Below, piece after piece: positions 6,865-12,159 of a stretch of DNA of 19,937 nt. Numbering within the stretch: the stretch's first letter is position 1; every line of letters begins with the position of its first letter. The DNA is taken from assembly GCA_041648665.1 (NCBI GenBank), contig JBAZOP010000056.1:1-19937 (forward strand), read 5' to 3'. A program made the position numbers and the translations under genes. This stretch comes from a bacterium (GTDB taxonomy: Bacteria; UBA10199; 2-02-FULL-44-16; JAAZCA01). The notes under the pieces are model-generated. The model was not told the DNA's origin, did no database searches, and saw only the letters and a program-made list of their open reading frames with translations.

Positions 6865-8337
6865 ATGATTGGGGTTAGCCAAGCGGCCATGACTTGGGAG
6901 AGGCAAAAACTGGGATCCCTGCCTTGCAAGGACCGTATCATCCCTGCGGGAGACATGCGCATCGAGAGCTATTGCGAGGATACGATGATGCGCGGCGAGC
7001 CAGATGCGGTGCTGGTGGCGCGCGATTCGGCCGAGATCGCGGAGGCGCTGACCTATTGCAACGCATGCGGCATCCCCGTGACCTTCTGCGCGTCTCAGAC
7101 CTCCATGACAGGGGCCTCTGTCGCCACAGAGGGGCTCCTCATATCCACAGAGAGGATCGAGGGGGTCATCGACATAAGGGATGAGGAGGGCTCCCCTGTC
7201 GCGAAGGTGAAGTCCGGGACCGTGACAGCGGCACTGCAGGCTGAGGTCGAAAAGACCGGTTTCTTCTTTCCCGTAGCCCCCACCTCGCGCGACGACTGCC
7301 GCATCGGCGGCAATGTGGCCACGAACGCCACCGGAGAGGACTCCTACAAGTACGGGCCGCTGCGCGGTTACGTGAAGCGCCTCGATATCATATTGCCGGA
7401 CGGCTCAAAGAAAACGCTCGAGAGGGGTAAGGGCGAGCTCCCGACAGCTGAGCGGAACCGCGGCGGATATTACACCGGCTGGAAGGATGAGATCGATCTC
7501 ATCATCGGCTCAGAGGGCACACTCGCATATGTCTCTGATGTCACTCTGAAATTGATTCCAGGAAGGCCTCCCAGGTTCTTTTCGGCGCTCATCCCCCTGG
7601 AATCTAACGCGCGGGCGCTCGACCTTGTGCTTGCGCTCGCATCGGGCGAGGCGGGGCTTTCGGCCAGGGCCCTGGAGCTCATCGATTCAAGCGCGCTGGC
7701 GCTGATGAAAACTGCCCAGGGGTTCCCGCAGATCCCGGATTCGATCAGGGCATTCATCTACGTGAAGCAGGAGTATGCGGATGAAGCTGAGCGCGACAGG
7801 CACCTTACGCGCTGGTACGAGGCCATGCTGCCGTTTTCAGGCCAGGAGCTCATCGATCACCTGATCGTGGGCCTTACGCGCGACGAGCAGGAGCGAATAA
7901 GGCTATGGAGGCATCGCATCCCAGAGGCTGCCAACGAGATCGGGAGAAAATACTGGCCTGCGGGCGGCGGAAAGATCGGCAGCGACTGGTGGGTCCCGAT
8001 CGCTAAACTAAGGGAGATGATAGAATATTTCTACGCCAGGGCCGAATCAACGAGGCTCCCCTATATGCGCTACGCGCACATCGGAGCCGGCCATCCACAC
8101 ACGAATTTCATGGCACAGGGCCCGAAGGAGAAGGAGATCGCGCACCAGGCCCTGCTCGCATGCTGTCGCAAGGCAGTGGAACTGGGCGGAGGAGTGGCCG
8201 GCGAGCACGGCCTGGGCAAGCTGCACACGGATCTTCTGCCGATTCAGCATAGCGCAGAAGTGATTGATAAGATGAAGGAGTGGAAGCGCACCTACGACCC
8301 CAACTGGATCCTCGGCCGCGGAAACATCTTCGCGTGA
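6865..8337 (+). CDS. GlcD/D-lactate dehydrogenase-type FAD-linked oxidase
   Basis: The product is about 490 residues, usual for the glycolate oxidase GlcD/DLD family. The N-terminal half is an FAD-binding PCMH domain (MRGEPDAVLVARDSAEIAEA, then ASQTSMTGASVAT at the pyrophosphate-binding loop and NVATNATGEDSYKYGPLRGY). The C-terminal half is the FAD-linked oxidase substrate domain, with RYAHIGAGHPHTNF and the signature GGVAGEHGLGKLHTDLL near the end. Such enzymes oxidise a 2-hydroxy acid (D-lactate, glycolate or D-2-hydroxyglutarate) and pass electrons to quinone, cytochrome or an Fe-S partner. No glcE, glcF or CCG-domain subunit is adjacent. The start is uncertain: ATG 6865 is used, ATG 6889 is equally possible, and an in-frame TTG exists at 6775. 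None has a good Shine-Dalgarno. The 186-bp gap upstream is a divergent promoter region in which I found no clear promoter. Confidence 0.88.
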   Translation: MIGVSQAAMTWERQKLGSLPCKDRIIPAGDMRIESYCEDTMMRGEPDAVLVARDSAEIAEALTYCNACGIPVTFCASQTSMTGASVATEGLLISTERIEGVIDIRDEEGSPVAKVKSGTVTAALQAEVEKTGFFFPVAPTSRDDCRIGGNVATNATGEDSYKYGPLRGYVKRLDIILPDGSKKTLERGKGELPTAERNRGGYYTGWKDEIDLIIGSEGTLAYVSDVTLKLIPGRPPRFFSALIPLESNARALDLVLALASGEAGLSARALELIDSSALALMKTAQGFPQIPDSIRAFIYVKQEYADEAERDRHLTRWYEAMLPFSGQELIDHLIVGLTRDEQERIRLWRHRIPEAANEIGRKYWPAGGGKIGSDWWVPIAKLREMIEYFYARAESTRLPYMRYAHIGAGHPHTNFMAQGPKEKEIAHQALLACCRKAVELGGGVAGEHGLGKLHTDLLPIQHSAEVIDKMKEWKRTYDPNWILGRGNIFA

Positions 8338-8367
8338 GTCGATGCGCTCTTCTCGCCCCAGTTGCTT

Positions 8368-8595
8368 CGCCTGACGGGCAGGGGCTCTCCTTGCTGCTGG
8401 GGCAATCGCTACGTTACTCGTCGTGAAAATGCCTCTGGTTTCTTCTGCATTATAGCTTTTCATTAAAGGAAGCGAATTGGATGTCTTCCTCGCGTCAGCC
8501 TCCAATTCGCGAAACCAGCGGCATTTTCACTTTCTCATACACTCCGCTCAAAACGCCCCTTAAGGCAGCTGCGAAGAGTCCCTGCCCGTCAGGCG
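8368..8595 (-). ncRNA. Structured element 1 (candidate ncRNA or palindromic repeat)
   Basis: A 228-bp nested inverted-repeat element, read on the minus strand. Outer helix: 8368-8388 with 8575-8595 (20 of 21 pairs, 16 in a row). Middle helix: 8423-8442 with 8511-8530 (11 + mismatch + 8 pairs). Inner hairpin: GCGAATTGGA 8472-8481 with TCCAATTCGC 8501-8510, closing a 19-nt loop at 8482-8500. Conserved unpaired segments are 8532-8540 (GTATGAGAA on the minus strand) and 8397-8422 (starting GACGAGTAACG). A 29-nt bulge (8443-8471) is absent from the other copy. The minus strand was chosen so that its sequence lines up with the plus strand of element 2; transcription is not shown. Annotated as ncRNA because helices covary while loops are conserved; a non-autonomous mobile palindrome is the main alternative. 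Confidence 0.6.
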
Positions 8596-8665
8596 TATTT
8601 AGACGCCGCTCAAGAAACACCTCAGACCTGTCACGTCAAATCGGCACCCAACGCCTCATTCAACG

Positions 8666-8725
8666 ACCAGTACGAAGTGGCTTCCTACTGGTCAAAAAAC
8701 TACCAATAGGAAGCCACTTCCTGGT
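8666..8725. repeat. 60-nt long hairpin
   Basis: GAAGTGGCTTCCTA (8674-8687) pairs perfectly with TAGGAAGCCACTTC (8707-8720). The stem continues inward with TGGT/ACCA after one mismatch, leaving a 9-nt A-rich loop (8693-8701). It continues outward with ACCAG (8666-8670) against CTGGT (8721-8725) across a 3-nt bulge. A competing fold exists, since ACCAGTA (8666-8672) can also pair with TACTGGT (8686-8692). No T-run follows on either strand, so it is not a standard intrinsic terminator. Confidence 0.7.
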
Positions 8726-8860
8726 GGTCATGAGTATAATTACTTGATATATATAGTTAATTCGCCATTGGGGAACGGGGCAACTTTTGCCTCTCTTGCT
8801 GCCGATAATATACCTGAGGGCGTAGCTCCATGTTTCTGCCCTCTTATGGACGAGGACTGA

Positions 8861-10585
8861 ATGTCAGACAAGATAGGCGACGCAAAATTGGCGCAGAGGG
8901 TGATCGACGCCTACGCGCACGATCCCGAGGGGCTCACGCGCGAGGAGTGCAAAGGGCTTGGCCTGTCTACGGAACAAGCAAATTTGCTCTCGGAATGCCT
9001 GGGTTATGGGGAAAAGGGCGAGATTACCTCTGAGGAGAGAGAGAGGCTCGCTGCCGCTGGATTCAACTATTACTCATTCACAAGGGAGATAGATGGCTGG
9101 GATGGAAAGGGTGCCCTGCAAGAGCGCGCCAAGTGGCTCGGCAAGCACGTCCTCAGAAGGCCTCGGCAAAGGGATTACAGCAACAAAACGAGGGAGGGGT
9201 TTGTAAGGGAGCTCGGCGACATGGGCCGTGTAGCCAAAGATGCAGTGCCTGAGCTGATCATTCAGATGGGTCGGGGAAACTGCGAAGCTGCGAAGGCGCT
9301 CGTCAAGATCGGGATTGCGGCAGTCCCCCAGCTTGTCGAGGCGCTGAAGGACAGGGACAAAGATGTCCGCACGGCAGCCGCTGAAGTCCTCGATAATATC
9401 CGCGATGCGATAAATGAGGACGTCCCATCACTCCTCGCTGCTCTGAAGGATGAAAAGGAAGATATAGAAGATATAGATGTTTGTAGAAGCGCTATCGATG
9501 CGTTTGGATGGATCGGCCCTGTGACTCCTGAAGTTGTGCCTGCGCTGATCGCAGTGCTGAAGGACAATGCTGTACATTCCTCAGCTGTACATTCCTCAGC
9601 CATTCGTGCGCTCGGCAAGATGGGTCCTGCGGCAAAGCCTGCAGTCCCGGCGCTCATCGAGCTGTGGAATAACAAGGAGGACTTGTTTCTTAGTGAGTTA
9701 GCCACCAAGGCGCTCATCGAGATCGGTCCTGCCGCAGAAGACGCAGCTCCCGTATTCATCAAGGCGCTTAAGGACGATGACGAATATGTCCGCAGGGTAG
9801 CCGCCATCATGCTGGTCAGGATCGGCTATGTCTCGGATCCCGCTCTGCTTGCTGCAAATGAGGCCAGCAATAAGGAAATACAGGCAGAACTAGAAGCAAG
9901 CACTAAAGGTTCATTTGAGTACAGAGCGCTATCCGCACGCCTTGAAGCAATGCAGGAGATTTCCTACAGATTTTTCATGGGCGTGGATTTCGAATTCATG
10001 GCCGATGAGGGCGGTGGCTATTATGATGGGGGCTACTACATGGTCGTCATTCGCAAGGATTCGATCGGTCTGGGAACTTTTGCACACGAGCTCGCCCATC
10101 ACTGGGGCTCTACTCTTGCTCCGGAGCGGAGCGAGCTCTTCGACAGGATCAGCTGGCAAGATATACCTAAATACAGATACCTTTCCAGTAGCGCATATGA
10201 TCCTTTCAGCTTGCACCTGACACAAAACGTTATGTATTTCCCCGAGAATGACTTTGCCAGAGATTATGGCATGTCCCATCCGCATGAAGACCTCGCCACC
10301 GTGGTGGGGGCTTATGTTGGCAGTGGCGAATCATTGAGGAGCACGGTCAGAAAACAGATGGACCGCGGCAACTTCGAGCTCGCGGCCAAGTACCTCTTCG
10401 TCAAGCACGTGATGCCGTTTGCAGGCAGGGAGTATAATAATCTGGAAGGCGATTCCCTCACCATCGAAGAGGTGAAGCAGAAGTACCAAGCAGCAAAGGA
10501 TAGATCAAAGACCAACCCCGGCACCTACGATATAATCCTCGAGATAGAGAAGGAATATCCCTTAAAGACCGAACCTGGAAAATAA
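8861..10585 (+). CDS. HEAT-repeat protein fused to a HExxH zinc metallopeptidase domain
   Basis: A 574-residue protein with no signal peptide. ATG 8861 follows a GAGGA Shine-Dalgarno. Residues 1-105 are an acidic helical N-terminal region. Residues about 110-325 are HEAT/PBS-lyase-like repeats with the recurring pattern AVPALIxxLKD...VRxxAAxxLxxIGP. Residues about 355-574 are a metallopeptidase-like domain with H409-E-L-A-H413 (GTFAHELAHHWG) and, 63 residues on, H475-E476-D477 in HPHEDLATVV. The latter resembles the (S/P)xEDFA-type third-ligand segment of several gluzincin-like families, with E476 the likely ligand. HEAT repeats would supply protein binding. The gene stands alone and is flanked by two related structured elements in inverted orientation. 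Substrate unknown; intracellular action or release by lysis or another system are both possible. A 15-bp tandem duplication (9569-9598) adds five residues. Confidence 0.85.
   Translation: MSDKIGDAKLAQRVIDAYAHDPEGLTREECKGLGLSTEQANLLSECLGYGEKGEITSEERERLAAAGFNYYSFTREIDGWDGKGALQERAKWLGKHVLRRPRQRDYSNKTREGFVRELGDMGRVAKDAVPELIIQMGRGNCEAAKALVKIGIAAVPQLVEALKDRDKDVRTAAAEVLDNIRDAINEDVPSLLAALKDEKEDIEDIDVCRSAIDAFGWIGPVTPEVVPALIAVLKDNAVHSSAVHSSAIRALGKMGPAAKPAVPALIELWNNKEDLFLSELATKALIEIGPAAEDAAPVFIKALKDDDEYVRRVAAIMLVRIGYVSDPALLAANEASNKEIQAELEASTKGSFEYRALSARLEAMQEISYRFFMGVDFEFMADEGGGYYDGGYYMVVIRKDSIGLGTFAHELAHHWGSTLAPERSELFDRISWQDIPKYRYLSSSAYDPFSLHLTQNVMYFPENDFARDYGMSHPHEDLATVVGAYVGSGESLRSTVRKQMDRGNFELAAKYLFVKHVMPFAGREYNNLEGDSLTIEEVKQKYQAAKDRSKTNPGTYDIILEIEKEYPLKTEPGK
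9569..9598 (+). repeat. 15-bp tandem duplication inside the HEAT region
   Basis: GCTGTACATTCCTCA occurs twice head to tail (9569-9583 and 9584-9598) with no differences. It encodes AVHSS twice (residues 237-246) and keeps frame. Perfect identity suggests a recent slippage event that lengthens one inter-helix turn. Confidence 0.9.
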
Positions 10586-10621
10586 AGCCATGCCAGCAAT
10601 GGGAAACCCTTTGGCGTCTTA

Positions 10622-10853
10622 GCAGCGTTTCAGACCACCCGGAGGAGACCTAAAGGTGCTCCTCCCGAGCACTCGTGGATTCGAGTGCTCGGGATGCGAG
10701 AACGAGCGTATGAGAAGGGTAAAAGGCCGACTGTCATCGCGACTTGGAGGCTGACGAGAGGAAGACATCCAAGCCGCATGATGACAGCGGCCTTTTGCCG
10801 ACGAGTAGCGAGGCGAGCGCGCCAGTCGACGGAGGGGTGGTCTGAAACGCTGC
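10622..10853 (+). ncRNA. Structured element 2 (candidate ncRNA or palindromic repeat)
   Basis: A 232-bp element homologous to element 1, oppositely oriented. Outer helix: 10622-10640 with 10835-10853, 19 perfect pairs. Hairpin A: GGAGGAG/CTCCTCC with a short bulged extension and loop TAAA (10641-10663). Hairpin B: 12 perfect pairs, 10664-10675 with 10682-10693 and a 6-nt loop, not present in element 1. Conserved segment GTATGAGAA is at 10708-10716. Middle helix: AAAAGGCCG (10721-10729) with CGGCCTTTT (10788-10796), a bulged A, then CTGTCATC (10731-10738) with GATGACAG (10780-10787). Inner hairpin: CTTGGA (10743-10748) with TCCAAG (10768-10773), extended by GCG/CGC after one A-C mismatch, around the 19-nt loop GGCTGACGAGAGGAAGACA (10749-10767). 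The second conserved segment runs 10800-10825. No gene fits the 287-bp spacer. The AAAAGGCC...GGCCTTTT feature might also end transcription. Confidence 0.62.
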
Positions 10854-10872
10854 GGAGAAACGGATAATGATA

Positions 10873-11688
10873 TCAAATAGATGTTTTTGATTGAGGCGGG
10901 CCGACGAAAAATTCGATCGAGTTGATGAGCACGTCCATATCTATGTGCGTGTTCTTGCAGGGGCCTTCGGGACGTTGATTGGTGATGCCTATCACGGAGA
11001 ATGATGTGCCCACGTCGCGTATGCCGCTGACCAGGTCGCGCTCGCACGCAACACCGATGACGGCGGTGGGCCGCACCTCCTTCACCTTCTTGCGCGCCAG
11101 CTCCCCGCCCGAGACCGTGTGCACCGTCAGGGGATAGATCTCCTTGAGGGCATTTATCTTAAGCAACTGCTCCTTCGTGAGGCAGCGCGGCAGCAATATC
11201 AAGAGATTCTCTTTGCGATTCCTGGGCTTCAGCGCGCGCGAGATCGAGTTCGACACTGTTATGAACGAATGCCCGATCCGATCGCGTGATACGCCGATTG
11301 CATCCGCGAGCCTGAACGCGCCTGCGAAGGTCATGTCGTAGAGCGGCTTTAGTCTGAGAGGGGAGAAAAATATCCTTCTGCCAATCAGGGCTGTGATGAT
11401 GAGCTGCGCATACCAGAGCGTCGCGATCGCCGTGAAGCCTATGGCGAAGATCCATGCAAATAGAGGGATGACAGAATGCCACAGCGCAAGCCTAGGGGTG
11501 ATGAGATAGACGAATACCAAGGCGGAGGCGCACATGATGATGGTGAAGAGGGCGCTTGCTATTATGAAGAGCGATTTGCCTTCATCGATTGCGCTGGAAT
11601 CAGAGCCATCCCAGTCGAGCCACTCGTCACCGAGGTTTCTGTCCGCAGCCCCCGAGAGACCTCCTTGGTATTGCTTGAAGTGGCTCAT
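10873..11688 (-). CDS. DUF116 family membrane protein
   Basis: A 271-residue protein. Residues 1-37 are polar and acidic, two long hydrophobic segments (about 38-62 and 72-101) form membrane helices, and residues about 160-262 match DUF116. The family signs are LLPRCL (C169), VIGVACERDLVSGIRD (C215) and NQRPEGPCKNTHID (C244), a set of conserved cysteines that could bind metal. The function of DUF116 is not established. In other genomes it is often found near fmt and rsmB, but neither is visible here. The ATG at 11688 has only a weak upstream purine run and overlaps (ATGA) the stop of an open frame with no start codon. It converges on the HEAT-metallopeptidase gene, with structured element 2 between them. 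Confidence 0.88.
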   Translation of the reverse strand: MSHFKQYQGGLSGAADRNLGDEWLDWDGSDSSAIDEGKSLFIIASALFTIIMCASALVFVYLITPRLALWHSVIPLFAWIFAIGFTAIATLWYAQLIITALIGRRIFFSPLRLKPLYDMTFAGAFRLADAIGVSRDRIGHSFITVSNSISRALKPRNRKENLLILLPRCLTKEQLLKINALKEIYPLTVHTVSGGELARKKVKEVRPTAVIGVACERDLVSGIRDVGTSFSVIGITNQRPEGPCKNTHIDMDVLINSIEFFVGPPQSKTSI

Positions 11689-11870
11689 GTCGTCTTTGAG
11701 TCCTTGCAGCCTGCGGTTTTGGTGATGCGAAGTCCGTCAAATACAGGCCGAATAACGTTTGACGGCGTCGAAAGCAGCCAGTCGCCTTTCAGGGCCGATC
11801 TGCCGTGAGATGCGTGGGTAGTGCGTGCTGCCCGCTCCTCGCTCGCCCTGAGAGAGAAATGCCCTATATC

Positions 11871-11896
11871 GGCAAGTTACGCGTCTGGGCAAGTTA
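11871..11896 (+). repeat. Direct repeat GGCAAGTTA, two copies
   Basis: GGCAAGTTA occurs at 11871-11879 and 11888-11896, 17 bp apart start to start, about 30 bp upstream of the first NrdR box. It could be a regulator half-site pair; no known consensus assigned. Confidence 0.4.
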
Positions 11897-11921
11897 AAAG
11901 AATTTTTTTCTCCTTTTTAGT

Positions 11922-11951
11922 TTGACGCCACAATATGTAGTGGCTTAGAAA
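11922..11951 (+). promoter_or_regulatory. Possible nrdJ promoter overlapping the NrdR box
   Basis: TTGACG (11922-11927, five of six matches to the -35 consensus) is followed after 18 bp by TAGAAA (11946-11951, four of six matches to -10). The proximal NrdR box fills the spacer, so bound NrdR would block RNA polymerase. The -10 is weak, and the untranslated leader would be about 200 nt. Confidence 0.4.
11928..11943. promoter_or_regulatory. NrdR box 1
   Basis: CCACAATATGTAGTGG matches the NrdR consensus acaCwAtATaTwGtgt at 13 of 16 positions, including the CwAtAT core and the TwGtg half. NrdR represses ribonucleotide reductase genes when dATP is plentiful. This is the first of a pair upstream of nrdJ. 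Confidence 0.82.
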
Positions 11952-11960
11952 GTCTTGTAC

Positions 11961-11976
11961 ACACAACATATTGTGG
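11961..11976. promoter_or_regulatory. NrdR box 2
   Basis: ACACAACATATTGTGG matches the NrdR consensus at 14 of 16 positions. It lies 33 bp (about three helical turns) from box 1, centre to centre, the usual arrangement for cooperative NrdR binding on one DNA face. Confidence 0.85.
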
Positions 11977-11992
11977 ATAAATCGGTGGATAA
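11972..11992 (-). promoter_or_regulatory. DnaA box and near-match in tandem
   Basis: TGTGGATAA (11972-11980) is the exact complement of the strong DnaA box TTATCCACA and overlaps NrdR box 2 by five bases. GGTGGATAA (11984-11992) repeats it with one mismatch, 12 bp downstream. DnaA is known to regulate ribonucleotide reductase genes in some bacteria; whether these sites act here is inference. Confidence 0.5.
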
Positions 11993-12159
11993 CTGGTGGA
12001 AATTGAAGTTAACTATTTGATAATAAACAATAATAAAGCGGCAAGAACGCTTTTAAGGTCTTCTGAATGCGCCAGGGCATCCAATTAAAAATTATCCGAC
12101 ATCATTTTCGGGTATGATTCTGTATCTGGACTGAACTGCCTTTGATCTCAGGAGGATCG

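Larger units (their letters stand above)
8338..8860. other. Non-coding spacer rich in inverted repeats
   Basis: This stretch of 523 bp between the oxidase and the HEAT-metallopeptidase gene holds no convincing gene. It contains structured element 1 (8368-8595), a separate 60-nt hairpin (8666-8725), an AT-rich tract with a TATAAT at 8735-8740 but no matching -35, and a small GAGGGC/GCCCTC inverted repeat near 8816-8843 just before the next gene. The short open frames crossing it simply read through the palindromes. Confidence 0.7.
11689..12159. other. Divergent control region between DUF116 and nrdJ
   Basis: A stretch of 471 bp without a supported gene. From left to right it holds an 8-bp inverted repeat CCGTCAAA/TTTGACGG (11734-11741, 11758-11765), a direct repeat GGCAAGTTA (11871-11879, 11888-11896), a T-rich tract (about 11902-11919), two NrdR boxes (11928-11976), two DnaA-box-like 9-mers (11972-11992), and an AT-rich tract (about 12005-12040). 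No cobalamin-riboswitch B12 box was recognised. Confidence 0.7.

Noticed and set aside
8368..8595. Integron attC site
   Set aside because: No RYYYAAC/GTTRRRY core pair at the ends and no integrase or cassette array nearby.
8674..8720. Rho-independent terminator for the oxidase gene
   Set aside because: The stem is strong but no T-run follows on either strand.
8047..8747. Open frames across the spacer (minus 8047-8505, plus 8481-8747)
   Set aside because: They read through the palindromes of structured element 1 or antisense to the oxidase; no ribosome site or family similarity.
10749..10767. Hammerhead ribozyme core, because CTGACGA appears in the apical loop
   Set aside because: No stem II followed by GAAA and no suitable cleavage-site strand could be placed around it.
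10619..11047. 142-codon minus open frame and 60-codon plus frame over element 2
   Set aside because: Both are produced by the inverted repeats and antisense DUF116 sequence; no credible start.
11972..12040. Replication origin (DnaA boxes next to an AT-rich tract)
   Set aside because: Only two 9-mers, one imperfect, and none of the usual oriC neighbour genes; regulatory sites are more likely.
11689..12159. Cobalamin riboswitch upstream of the B12-dependent reductase
   Set aside because: No B12 box or matching arrangement recognised; the NrdR boxes account for the regulation better.
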